From the NCBI RefSeq assembly GCF_012971745.1, contig NZ_CP048834.1:6209001-6273000 (forward strand): a stretch of 64,000 nucleotides of DNA. The letters are read 5' to 3'. The notes below the pieces were generated by a model that saw only the letters and a list, made by a program, of their open reading frames with translations, did no database searches and was not told the origin of the DNA. The position numbers and the translations under genes are program-made. Of the stretch, positions 34,054 to 41,681 are shown piece after piece (within the stretch, counting starts at the first letter, position 1; each line of letters opens with the position of its first letter). The DNA is from Starkeya sp. ORNL1. GTDB taxonomy: Bacteria > Pseudomonadota > Alphaproteobacteria > Rhizobiales > Xanthobacteraceae.

Positions 34054-35230
34054 CCGAAGAGCCCTCCCTGGGCTGCCGCCAGAAATAAGGGCGCTGGCAT
34101 CCTGGACCCGAATGTCCGGTATCTGGGCGTGATCGGGGGGCCGCTTGTTGCGTATAGTGCGGACTTCCGCGGCGGCTAGATCATTTTCCAATGTCAGTGC
34201 AGCACCGTCTGAGCGAGCCTAAGCGGATATGTTGCAACGGGTTGCAAATCTCGGCAGCGAGATCGCGCTCGCGACGTGTCTCCATCGCGCCTGCGTCTCG
34301 GCATCGCGATCGACCAGAGGACGAGCGATTGGCCGGCCAAGCAGTCGCGTCCGGGCGGCAAGCTCTGGCGCGGCAGGCATTGACAATATGCCTTCAGGAA
34401 GAACGGACGCAGATCTGCAACGGGATGCTCCATTTCAATCGGACAAACAGTCTGAGGACGAAGTTGCCTGTTGATCGACTAAACTGCGCCTCCACTCGCG
34501 CAACGTCGAAATAGTAGTCTGTGAAAAGGCGCACACCAACCGACACTAGAAGGTGTCATAAAAAGTCGATCAGGCGAACGAATGAAATTCTCCAATGTTA
34601 GAGATCTCGTATCGACAAAATTGGTAGAATCATATCTATTAACCCATGCTCATCTAGCTATGCCCCTGACTTATCGACCGAAGTATGCCAGAGGGGTTGT
34701 AGTCGGTCGATATTTTTATCATTTGCTCGTATCGATCGGGAGTGTTTGCGGCCAGTTTTAGATCTTACCTCATTACGTGTTTCTTTCGACCTGGCAATCG
34801 ACCGACCGCATTTGCCCCTAAGATCTGATGCTTTCGATGGCGCATTGCTGCGGCTCGAGTCGAGAGTTATTCAAAGCATGTCGTGTTGCTGCCTCGCTGC
34901 ACGAAGAGGTCAGATCAACGTCGTTAATCTCGTTTAGATGATTCGAGTCTTCCAAGTGGTGTTGAGCGTTGCAAATATAAAAATGTTGAGCCACCTAAGA
35001 TGTCATCCTGCTCTGGGGCGCTGGTGCTTCATTTGGCAACAGCAGATGTCATAATATGGCACGCTCGTACATATTATTGCCTCGTATGGTCAACTAGACC
35101 GGAATGTTGATAACCAAACATCCTCAATTTCCTATTTTCGCCGCTGTTACATTCTTTCCGACGTTCATTGATAAGATTGAAACGTGTCGCGTCGAGCGTC
35201 GCAGCGCCTTCTGGAGCAGCCTTAGTAGCA
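34054..35230. other. Long gene-poor stretch after drmB
   Basis: No convincing gene. 34232-34247 is the palindrome TTGCAACGGGTTGCAA. From about 34540 the sequence turns AT-rich, unlike the rest of the island. ATCGACCGA (34673-34681) pairs with TCGGTCGAT (34703-34711) and is followed by ATTTTTATC, a possible weak terminator or small-RNA end. No HKD motif, the hallmark of DrmC, could be found in any frame here. Confidence 0.5.
34232..34247. promoter_or_regulatory. TGCAACnnGTTGCA palindrome, site 2
   Basis: TTGCAACGGGTTGCAA is a near-perfect 16-base palindrome 178 bases after the drmB stop. Confidence 0.5.
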
Positions 35231-35896
35231 ATGAGTAAGTTTGTTTCATACCTGCGGGTCAGTACCGACCGGCAGGGACGGTCTGGCTTAGGCCTGGATG
35301 CGCAGCGCAAGGCTGTTGCCGATTTCCTGAACGGCGAGCGATGGAGGCACGTCGCCGAATTCGTAGAGATCGAGAGCGGTAAGCGGGACGATCGACCTAA
35401 GCTCGCCGAAGCGCTCTCACTTTGTCGCCTCCACAACGCGGTGCTTGTCATCGCTAAGCTCGATAGGCTCTCGCGCGATGCGCACTTTCTCCTCGGCCTG
35501 CAGAAGGCGGGCGTCCGCTTTGTCGCGGCCGACATGCCTGAAGCGAACGAGATGATTGTTGGCATCATGGCGGTTGTCGCCCAAGCCGAGCGCAAGATGA
35601 TATCGGCGCGGACCAAGGCGGCACTCGAAATAGCCCGCTCGCGTGGCGCCCAACTCGGCAACCCCGGCAATCTTTCACATCAGGATCATGGGCGGGAGCG
35701 AGGGCGCGCTCGACGCACGCAGATCGCTGAACATCGCGCCCTAGATCTTGCCCCGGTCATCGCCGATGCGCGGGCAGGTGGGGCGACGTCACTACGGGAG
35801 ATTGCCGCGGTCCTCAATGCACGCGGCATTCCTACGGCGCGGGGAAGCACATGGAGCGCGGTTCAGGTGTCCCGTGTTCTCGCGCGTCTCTTTTAG
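35231..35896 (+). CDS. Serine recombinase (resolvase/invertase family)
   Basis: A 221-residue resolvase-type protein. MSKFVSYLRVSTDRQGRSGL gives the catalytic Ser11 in the usual Y-x-R-V-S context. LVIAKLDRLSRDAHFLLGLQ holds the conserved Arg residues of the active site, and AQAERKMISARTKAALEIAR is the long E helix. The C-terminal 50 residues, with LREIAAVLNARGIPTARGS-TWSAVQVSRVL, form a recombinase HTH. Such genes often serve in resolution or inversion of plasmid and island segments. The start at 35231 was chosen because it gives the canonical N-terminus. No cognate gene pair or IS ends were recognised. Confidence 0.82.
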   Translation: MSKFVSYLRVSTDRQGRSGLGLDAQRKAVADFLNGERWRHVAEFVEIESGKRDDRPKLAEALSLCRLHNAVLVIAKLDRLSRDAHFLLGLQKAGVRFVAADMPEANEMIVGIMAVVAQAERKMISARTKAALEIARSRGAQLGNPGNLSHQDHGRERGRARRTQIAEHRALDLAPVIADARAGGATSLREIAAVLNARGIPTARGSTWSAVQVSRVLARLF

Positions 35897-35990
35897 TGAC
35901 GGTATTCGGATGAACCCGTCGGGTAACGGAAGCGCAGGACAGTATTGCCACGGCCGGCGCGTTGACGACATTCCGTTGGACGTCTCAGAA

Positions 35991-36018
35991 GCGTACCCGC
36001 CAAATTGGCGGGTTCTCG
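35991..36018 (+). repeat. 28-bp repeat with CGCCAAATTGGCG core, copy 1
   Basis: The centre ACCCGCCAA-A-TTGGCGGGT (35995-36013) is a perfect palindrome, followed by TCTCG. The minus strand at 38523-38550 has an almost identical run. The two copies are in inverted orientation about 2.5 kb apart. Confidence 0.5.
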
Positions 36019-36154
36019 AATTCGAGCGGGAGGTCTAATATCTGAATGCATTCAATGAGAATGCCGCTATTTGTACCGTTGTATGCCATCACATGGTCGG
36101 TCGCCAAATTTCCGATAGCATGTGACTCACTAGTTGCGGCGCGCGTCACTCCGG

Positions 36155-36168
36155 TGCAACCCGTTGCA
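36155..36168. promoter_or_regulatory. TGCAACnnGTTGCA palindrome, site 3
   Basis: TGCAACCCGTTGCA lies just outside the remnant ending at 36177. Reading the complement gives the same 18-base context (ATTGCAACGGGTTGCACC) as the other sites. Confidence 0.5.
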
Positions 36169-36176
36169 ATATGGAG

Positions 36177-36312
36177 CTAGGCCACGCCACCCGCGGCTGT
36201 TTTGCGGCGAGCGTCGACAATCGCTTCGGCTTGAATAACCAGCAACTCTATATCCTCGCGCTGCATTGCAACTGCTGCGCTCGCAAGTCTGTCACGAAGC
36301 TTATTGAGGGGT
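36177..36312 (-). pseudogene. 5'-truncated gene remnant, minus strand
   Basis: The minus-strand frame ends SPLNKLRDRLASAAVAMQRE then DIELLVIQAEAIVDARRKTA and a stop at 36177. It has a helical, heptad-like character that suggests a real protein tail. Upstream of about 36312 the frame becomes the antisense of the next gene, so its 5' part is missing. Family not recognised. Confidence 0.35.
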
Positions 36313-36675
36313 GAGACTTCACCAACCCCCGAGGAGGTGAAGGCAAAGACAGAGCAACTCCGCAAAGAGGAGGCCCAATGCGCGACAAGCGTCGATTGCT
36401 GGGGTAGCAAATGGCAGGCTCATGCCTCCAAGGATTGTAGTAGCTATATCGAGCGGCTTGCAAAAAATAACTTCGAATGGACCGATGGCTTCATGGAGTC
36501 CAAGTTGCCCCGCGCCATTTGGTTGGATTATCAACGCTCAACGTTGACCTACGTCGGGGACAGTATCAAACTCCAAAACGGCTTCGGCGCCTGGATTATT
36601 CACGTCTATGAGTGCGACGATGACCCCAATACGAAAACCGTGCTAGCGGTGCGAGCTCGTCCTGGTCGACTGTAG
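36304..36675 (+). pseudogene. 5'-truncated hypothetical protein (Cys-rich soluble domain)
   Basis: The 123-residue frame contains CATSVDCWGSKWQAHASKDC, then EWTDGFMESKLPRAIWLDY, STLTYVGDSIKLQNGFGAW and ends AVRARPGRL. This matches a family of short proteobacterial proteins that normally begin with an N-terminal membrane anchor before a PTPEEV-type linker. Here the linker (SPTPEEVKAKTEQLRKEEA) is present but the anchor is not; only a TTG start at 36304 is available. The missing anchor, together with the truncated minus-strand gene that abuts it, points to a deletion junction near 36.31 kb. Confidence 0.5.
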
Positions 36676-36685
36676 TGCCGCAGCT

Positions 36686-36895
36686 CTAAGTCGGCCTTGT
36701 CAGCAGGATTAAGAGCGTAGCAAAGTTGAACACGATTGAGAATGCAGTCATTCCTATCATCAGCGAAATCTTGGAATCTATTGACGAGAAGTAGCGTTGT
36801 CCACCTGAGGTAACTTCGGATGCCTCAGTAGCCTGCTCCTCGGATGCGCCGGCGGCGATTAGTGCAATATACAAATTGCCAAGGACAACGGCCAT
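36686..36895 (-). CDS. Small single-helix membrane protein
   Basis: A 69-residue protein, MAVVLGNLYIALIAAGASEE..., with a C-terminal membrane helix (MIGMTAFSIVFNFATLLILL). The start at 36895 has AGGAG 7 bases upstream, an excellent ribosome site. The pattern 'LY.AL..AGa.e..A..A...' followed by a coiled region and one helix resembles short membrane proteins common in alphaproteobacterial islands and phages, of unknown role. It converges with the truncated gene at 36675. Confidence 0.6.
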   Translation of the reverse strand: MAVVLGNLYIALIAAGASEEQATEASEVTSGGQRYFSSIDSKISLMIGMTAFSIVFNFATLLILLTRPT

Positions 36896-37169
36896 TTGCG
36901 AACTCCTTTGAGTCTCGCGCCGAGAGACAGCACCTGACTCTTCTGCATGAGGCATAAAGATGCATCCACGAGAATGATCTTTGCTGCGCTGGCGGTCAAC
37001 GCGCGTGCTTCGCCCACGCCCGTGAACTCACGAAAGCGGGCGTGGTCACGCGGTCTGCACCTATGGCGACAAGTGCAGACGCGATCGGATCGGGGCTGTC
37101 AACGGCCGAGGAGAACGGGCTCGCCCGCCTCATAGACAGGGGCATAGTCGGGAGGAGGCGACTGCCAAA

Positions 37170-37713
37170 ATGGCGGAGCGCCGTGCGCTTTTGACCGCCG
37201 ACAAGGTGAATGGGGGGACGGTCAATTCGGGCGGTCTCACCCTTCTTCGCTTTTTAGCGGACGGCTCGGTGAAGGACGCGAGCGCTGCCGTGGTCCGTTG
37301 TCCAGGTACCAGCACGTTGGTTGAAGTGCCAGCGTGCTCCTCGAACGGTGAGTATGTCGTCAATGCTGAGGCCGCTGCTCGCAATCACGCCCTGTTGGAT
37401 ACAATCCACTTCGGCTGGCTGCCCTGCTACGCGCGGTTGCCTCGTCGACGAAGTTTTGTTGCAAAGGGTTGCACCATGCATCTCCGTTTGCGACAGCAAC
37501 GTCCAGGCGGCCACCCAAGGCAGTTCCGAAGACGCCACCAGGGACGACGACAACGCCAAGAACATCGGCAAGCACGTCGGCGCTGCGATCGACCCGCGCA
37601 CGAGAGAGTGGGCGGCGGACCAGCCCCGTCTCGGCGGCATCCTATGGCGTGGAGGAACGGATGAGCGCAGTGGCATGGCTGAGTGTTTGTCAAATAATAT
37701 CAATGAGTTATAG
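37170..37713 (+). pseudogene. Remnant of a phage tail tape-measure protein
   Basis: In one frame, GTSTLVEVPACSSNGEYVVN is followed by AEAAARNHALLDTIHFG. This follows the tape-measure C-terminal pattern (PGTGTSDSIPAxLSxGEYVVNAxAxARxxxLLxxIN). After about 37465 the related frame shifts and AADQPRLGGILWRGG resembles the very end of such proteins (xxQRPGGxL). The 5' bulk, more than 600 residues in intact homologues, is absent. It is therefore a frameshifted 3' fragment of a lost prophage. Confidence 0.55.
37459..37473. promoter_or_regulatory. Degenerate TGCAACnnGTTGCA site 4
   Basis: TTGCAAAGGGTTGCA differs by one base from the island palindrome and lies inside the tape-measure remnant. It may be coincidental. 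Confidence 0.25.
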
Positions 37714-37844
37714 GCGCATTCGGCTGTACGGCCACACCTCGCTCTGATAGACTCCGGCTGTCGGGACTGATCCCCCGACGCGCGCGAGCTGGCGCCCTGT
37801 TGCCGTGTCATGGCGCCAGCCGCGCACCACACGGAGCACCCACA

Positions 37845-38516
37845 ATGACCAGAAGTACCGCCTTGCGCGTAGTTGGAAGCGCTCGCCCGTCATCGCTGGA
37901 GGCAGTGGCGACGACACCCCACACCCACTGGCCTACGACCCTGTCCGGTGATTTTCTCAATTCACTTTGCCCTGGCACTAAGGCATCTGACTTTCCGCGC
38001 ATCGCGGGCACGACGGATCTTGATCGGAGTGTACTTATCGCGGCCTGCACCCGTGGATTTTACGCTGTGGTCAACCGGCACCATGAAGGGCGAATGGAGA
38101 CCTTCTATCAGGGGAGGCCAAACAGCGCCGAACTGAAGGTTATGTGGGTAATCGAGCGGAAGACGTTCGGTTTCAAAAAGCTCTTCGAGAAAATCCCCCG
38201 CCGGTTTTTCGTTCAGGGACAGAAGGGCGACGGTGAAAGCTGGGTTATCCGTCCCTCGGGGATGGACGATCGAGCCTTCAGCAAGGGGCGCACTGGGTTG
38301 ATAGACAAAGAGTTGATCACGTGCCGCGAGTCCACGCCGCACCCGATGTTCGGACCGTCCAGTGCGTACTGTCTTGGCAGGGGGGTGGACCTCTTTGACG
38401 TCTTCTTTGCAGCTATGTGCAAGCACCTCGAAGCGGAATGCAGGTCGTCGGAACATGCTGAACACCTTATCGAGGCGCTCGGCGCTGAACTCGTGGTAAA
38501 ATGCGGTGACCTTTGA
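37845..38516 (+). CDS. Hypothetical protein, unknown function
   Basis: A 223-residue soluble protein; GGAG lies 8 bases before the ATG. Recognisable stretches are FYAVVNRHHEGRMETFYQGR, VIERKTFGFKKLFEKIPRRF and a C-terminal FDVFFAAMCKHLEAECRS. Several His/Cys residues occur, but no known metal-binding pattern. There is no signal peptide or membrane helix. It is the only intact mid-sized gene between the two inverted CGCCAAATTGGCG repeats, and its stop lies 12 bases before the second repeat. No family recognised. Confidence 0.5.
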   Translation: MTRSTALRVVGSARPSSLEAVATTPHTHWPTTLSGDFLNSLCPGTKASDFPRIAGTTDLDRSVLIAACTRGFYAVVNRHHEGRMETFYQGRPNSAELKVMWVIERKTFGFKKLFEKIPRRFFVQGQKGDGESWVIRPSGMDDRAFSKGRTGLIDKELITCRESTPHPMFGPSSAYCLGRGVDLFDVFFAAMCKHLEAECRSSEHAEHLIEALGAELVVKCGDL

Positions 38517-38522
38517 GTGGGC

Positions 38523-38550
38523 GAGTACCCGCCAATTTGGCGGTACACCC
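38523..38550 (-). repeat. 28-bp repeat with CGCCAAATTGGCG core, copy 2 (inverted)
   Basis: Its minus strand reads GTACCGCCAAATTGGCGGGT then ACTCG, nearly identical to 35991-36018 on the plus strand. It begins within 12 bases of the stop at 38516. Confidence 0.5.
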
Positions 38551-38618
38551 CCGTCTGCGGAGACGGACCCCCCTCCGTCTGCGGAGGCGGATCTCCCTCC
38601 GTCTGCGGAGACGGACCC
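38551..38618. repeat. Three tandem 24-bp hairpin units
   Basis: Units start at 38551, 38575 and 38599. Each begins CCGTCTGCGGAGACGGA (one G/A change in unit 2), which folds as CCGTCt-gcgg-agACGG, and continues with CYCYCCCT spacing. The third unit is cut after 20 bases. Confidence 0.7.
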
Positions 38619-38816
38619 AATATAAGTAAAATACAAACCAGTAAAACTACAACCAGCGGCCGAGCCGCTACGCGCTCGGCGGCTTCCTTATTAGATAAAG
38701 AAGACGGGTTAGAAGTGAGAGGACATAAAAGCCTCTTCCCGCTAAGAAAAAAAAGACCCTCCCCCAATTGCGCGCTCCCCCTCCTGCGTCGCGCTTGGAT
38801 AGAAAGGTGTTAGAAC

Positions 38817-39101
38817 ATGACTGATAAGAAATCCCCAGAGATGGCCCGTGAGGGCGGTCATGCATCTAAGGCTGGTAGAGCCCCAAGAGTCCGCACGAGC
38901 CCGCTCTCGGGCGAATTGCCGGCCTCTCTGCGGCGTCCTGACCCCTACTGGCCCGCCGGCTTCCCGAAACCGGAGACTGGCCATGTGGAAGGGCATTGGC
39001 ATAGGGCGGCAGCGCTCACCGAAGCCCGCAAGGTCCTCTTCGGTAATAACATTGTCTGGCCCGAAGAGGTCACGCAGCGGCGCCCCAAAGCATTGGCTTG
39101 A
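38817..39101 (+). CDS. Small basic hypothetical protein
   Basis: A 94-residue protein, MTDKKSPEMAREGGHASKAG..., with a Gly/Lys/Arg-rich start and later HVEGHWHRAAALTEARKVLF. The motif 'MAREGGHASKAGR' recalls the 'GGxxSxxxR' start of short stress-type or plasmid proteins, but no family can be named. AAGGTG lies 8 bases upstream. It is convergent with the next gene and follows the tandem-hairpin region. Confidence 0.5.
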   Translation: MTDKKSPEMAREGGHASKAGRAPRVRTSPLSGELPASLRRPDPYWPAGFPKPETGHVEGHWHRAAALTEARKVLFGNNIVWPEEVTQRRPKALA

Positions 39102-39116
39102 GTCCCATTACTGAAC

Positions 39117-39711
39117 TCAAGCTCTCGTCACCACCCATTCGCCGCATACAAGCGCCAGCGCCTCGCCGGCATCGTCGGTGCCGACCTTAGCCTTCGCCAT
39201 ATCGAGAGCGCGCTGCACGGTCTCAGCTTGGTCGCGCGACAGGCTGAACGACATGCGGCCGCCCGTCCTGGCCCTCGACTTAGTGATGCTGGCAGCGCGT
39301 CCGTAGTTAGCGTTGAGGTGCTCAATCAGGGCGGTACGCTTGTTCCGCTCGGCGAAGTCCGCCAGATCGTCGAAGTTTTCTCTCGTCGCGATGCCGATGA
39401 GTTCCTTCGCCTTCGACCATCCCATGGTAGCGAGGCGACGCTCGTCGATATCCATGCGGTGGAAATGGTCGTGTATACCGATCAAGTACATCGCCTTGCG
39501 ATAGCGGACGCCGAGTTCCTCACGAAGGAACTCGTCAAAATCCTGTTTGCCCGTGCGACCATCTCGCGCAAGCCGCGCCAACGCCCCCGCTAGCACCAGC
39601 TCGGCGCGCCCCTTTCGGTTGGCGAGGCGTCGCGCCGCCTTGATGAGTCGCTTCGCCTCGACTGGTGCGTCATCGAACATCCCCAATAGCGACCGCCCCT
39701 CAGTCTTCATG
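39117..39711 (-). CDS. Probable DNA-binding protein of mobile elements
   Basis: A 198-residue protein. The centre, VRYRKAMYLIGIHDHFHRMD followed by IDERRLATMGWSKAKELIGI, resembles a repeat-like helical module found in many phage and plasmid proteins (pattern YRKAxYxIxIxxxF....I....L..lGWTKxxELx). The C-terminal FSLSRDQAETVQRALDMAKA followed by ALALVCGEWV also fits that group. Function is unknown; DNA binding is a guess from composition and context. Starts at 39711 and 39720 are both possible. The palindrome at 39746-39760 lies 35 bases upstream, so the gene could encode the factor that binds the island's TGCAAC palindromes (inference). Confidence 0.55.
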
Positions 39712-39745
39712 TGCCCCATTCCCCTAACGCCGCCCCGGCACTTTA

Positions 39746-39760
39746 TTGCAACTGGTTGCA
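39746..39760. promoter_or_regulatory. TGCAACnnGTTGCA palindrome, site 5
   Basis: TTGCAACTGGTTGCA sits 35 bases upstream of the minus-strand gene starting at 39711, an ordinary operator position. Confidence 0.55.
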
Positions 39761-39787
39761 CCACAATGGCGACCTCCTCAAGTGCGC

Positions 39788-41506
39788 TCACATCGGCTTG
39801 AGGCGCGACAGGTCGACGTCGAATTTGACCCTCGCCATGACCTCGGCGAGCGTCTTGGGCCGCGTGCCTTGCCCATACCGCTCTTCGACGCCGCCCGACC
39901 GAGCCCAGCCGCCGAGCGCCCGCGTCGCGTCGATCGGTGAGCCCGCCTCGCGGAGAGCGTCACGAAAGCCATGCCGGAAGCTGTGGAACGACGTGCCCGG
40001 CGCATTCACCCCGAGCGTGGTTTTTGTCCAATACGCGAACCTCTTCTGGAAAATGTCGGCAACCTGGTCCTGGTCCTCGCCCGGAAGGTCGGGGAATAGA
40101 GCCTCGGCGCCCTTTTTTCTCATCGCCTCGGCATAGCGAAGCAGGCCCAAGCGTACCAACTCGGGATGGATCGGCACGACGCGCTCCGCACCGGGTGTCT
40201 TCAAGCGGCGATCGGCCTCGCGCCGAAGCACCATGCAGTCCACCCCGTCCTTTTGCGTCACGTCGGCGACCCGCAAGGTCACGATTTCGCCGAGGCGCAT
40301 GCCGCTGAACAAGCCGATCAACGGTACCCAAAAGCGCCCGCCCTCGCTGCCGCTCCAGACGGGTAGGGCGCTGAATATCTTGGTCAACTCACCGATCGTG
40401 TAGGGGCGCCGGCCTTTCTCGCTCGCGCTCTTGGGCGGCGCCATACGCACCGCTGGATTTGCGGTGACGATACCCTTCGATATGCACCAGTTGAAGAAGC
40501 TCGACATGCTGTGCGTGTAAACCCGGAGCGTCCCGACCGAGAGGCGCCTGTCCCGGCGCTCGGCAGCGAGCGCCGCGACCTCTTTCAGCGTCTTGAGTTC
40601 GGCGTACCGCTTCACCTTGCCGAAGTTCGGCGGCAGGCCGGCAATGAGTTCCTGTGTCTCGGCGCAGTCCGGGCGGGTGATCGAGATGACAGGCCGTGCC
40701 TCGCCGACGATTTCCTTCAACGCACGGAACATCAAGACGAACTTCATGCCGGCGCTCTCCGTCAAGTGCGCCCGCGTCGGATCATTGTTGAACCGCTCGA
40801 TCGCCTCGCCGAGTGTCGTCCCCTGGACGCTCTGCACGGGGGGAGGGGAGAACGTCGTCACACCCTCGAACAGTGGATCGTGCGCCATGTCCCCATGCTT
40901 GCCCTCGACGCGATCGAGTGCCCGCGCGCGTCCCTCAATCTCGCCACGGCGCACCAACTCTTGCAGCCGGAGGAAGTCCGGCGACAGCGTGAACGATTGC
41001 CCGGCGAGCGAAAGGCCATTCGCGCCCTTCACCGGCTCCGGCACGGGGATAGATAGCTTGTGGTCCCGGATGATCGCCACGGTGCGGGCGAAGAGCGCCG
41101 CCCGTGCATTCGCGTCGCTCGCTCGGAACATGGCGATCGTCTTCTCAAGAGCGTCAACCCAATCCCCTGCCGGCATGTCCATCGGCACCGGACTGGTGCT
41201 CGCCGCTGCCCGCTGATCGCGCCACAGCTCCACCGCAACCGCCGTCGTCATCTCCCGTTCGGACGGCCCCGGCTTGCCCGGCATCTCGAATGCGACGCCG
41301 GCCGCAAGCGCCTTGCGCGCCTCGGCGAAGATGTCGTCGACCCGCGCCGCCGCCCTCCGGGCTTCGACTACCGCCTTGCGGTAGTCAGTGGTGCCGAGGG
41401 CGACCCACAATTCGCGCTTTTCCAGCACCGGACGCAGCTCGTCCGGCACCCTGCGGCGGTACGTATATGCCGATCCACGCCTCTTGAGGCCGGGAACAGC
41501 TGCCAT
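39788..41506 (-). CDS. int: Tyrosine integrase of the island (DUF6538-type N-terminus)
   Basis: A 572-residue site-specific recombinase. The N-terminal RRGSAYTYRRRVPDELRPVL then LWVALGTTDYRKAVVEARRA is the arm-binding type seen in large alphaproteobacterial integrases. The catalytic part has GLFSGMRLGEIVTLRVADV (first Arg), FHSFRHGFRDALREAG (HxxR), LGGWARSGGVEERYGQG (Trp in place of the usual His; Tyr nucleophile about residue 550). AGGGGCGGA before 41506 makes that start better than 41593. It is transcribed away from the tRNA and starts about 100 bases from the tRNA end, as expected for the enzyme that inserted the island there. Confidence 0.9.
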   Translation of the reverse strand: MAAVPGLKRRGSAYTYRRRVPDELRPVLEKRELWVALGTTDYRKAVVEARRAAARVDDIFAEARKALAAGVAFEMPGKPGPSEREMTTAVAVELWRDQRAAASTSPVPMDMPAGDWVDALEKTIAMFRASDANARAALFARTVAIIRDHKLSIPVPEPVKGANGLSLAGQSFTLSPDFLRLQELVRRGEIEGRARALDRVEGKHGDMAHDPLFEGVTTFSPPPVQSVQGTTLGEAIERFNNDPTRAHLTESAGMKFVLMFRALKEIVGEARPVISITRPDCAETQELIAGLPPNFGKVKRYAELKTLKEVAALAAERRDRRLSVGTLRVYTHSMSSFFNWCISKGIVTANPAVRMAPPKSASEKGRRPYTIGELTKIFSALPVWSGSEGGRFWVPLIGLFSGMRLGEIVTLRVADVTQKDGVDCMVLRREADRRLKTPGAERVVPIHPELVRLGLLRYAEAMRKKGAEALFPDLPGEDQDQVADIFQKRFAYWTKTTLGVNAPGTSFHSFRHGFRDALREAGSPIDATRALGGWARSGGVEERYGQGTRPKTLAEVMARVKFDVDLSRLKPM

Positions 41507-41604
41507 TTTGTCCGCCCCTTGTGTAGCCAAGGCGTGTAGCAGTCTGCCCGGATAAGCCTTTGATTTGAAGTGTTTTCTTCGACTATCAATCACTTAGGTG
41601 GTGA

Positions 41605-41622
41605 TTGGTGGGCCCGGCAGGA
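41605..41622. repeat. attR: right direct repeat within the tRNA 3' end
   Basis: TTGGTGGGCCCGGCAGGA is identical to 19232-19249. It covers the CCA end, discriminator, 3' acceptor strand and first T-stem bases of the tRNA. Confidence 0.9.
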
Positions 41623-41681
41623 CTCGAACCTGCAACCAGACCGTTATGAGCGGTCGGCTCTAACCATTGAGCTACAGGCCC
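41606..41681 (-). tRNA. tRNA with CAU anticodon, probably tRNA-Ile2
   Basis: The 76-base cloverleaf is complete: acceptor GGGCCTG / CGGGCCC, D-arm GCTC...GAGC, anticodon stem GACCG/CGGTC with loop CTCATAA, T-arm GCAGG-TTCGAGT-CCTGC, and an encoded CCA. Anticodon CAU could be Met or lysidine-modified Ile; the acceptor GGGCC and overall sequence are closer to tRNA-Ile2. It is the insertion site of the island and stays intact. Confidence 0.93.

Larger units (their letters stand above)
38517..38816. other. Structured, AT-rich intergenic region
   Basis: Contents in order: inverted CGCCAAATTGGCG repeat (38523-38550), three tandem 24-bp hairpin units (38551-38618), an AT-rich stretch, a hairpin GCCGAGC-N8-GCTCGGC (about 38660-38682), and an A8 tract near 38746. 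AAGGTG before 38817 is the ribosome site of the next gene. The density of structure suggests a control region, perhaps for replication or transfer. Confidence 0.5.
19232..41622. mobile_element. tRNA-borne genomic island carrying a DISARM-type defence locus
   Basis: The element is bounded by 18-bp direct repeats; the right one is the 3' end of the CAU tRNA gene and the left one is an orphan copy. A tyrosine integrase gene starts about 100 bases inside the right border. Cargo: drmD, drmMI, HTH-protease, PIN-like gene, drmA, drmB, a serine recombinase, phage-tail debris, small hypothetical genes and a DNA-binding-like gene. No conjugation, replication or capsid genes are seen, so it is an integrative element that would need help to move. 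Confidence 0.85.

Noticed and set aside
34194..34514. drmC or a small gene just after drmB
   Set aside because: Short frames on both strands lack an HKD motif, ribosome sites or protein-like composition.
34673..34720. Retron or reverse-transcriptase-linked ncRNA
   Set aside because: A hairpin with T-run is present, but no reverse transcriptase gene or msr/msd arrangement was found nearby.
38551..38618. CRISPR array
   Set aside because: The three 24-bp units are directly adjacent without spacers, and no cas genes occur in the window.
19232..41622. Integrative conjugative element
   Set aside because: No relaxase, type IV secretion, coupling protein or replication gene was recognised in the island.
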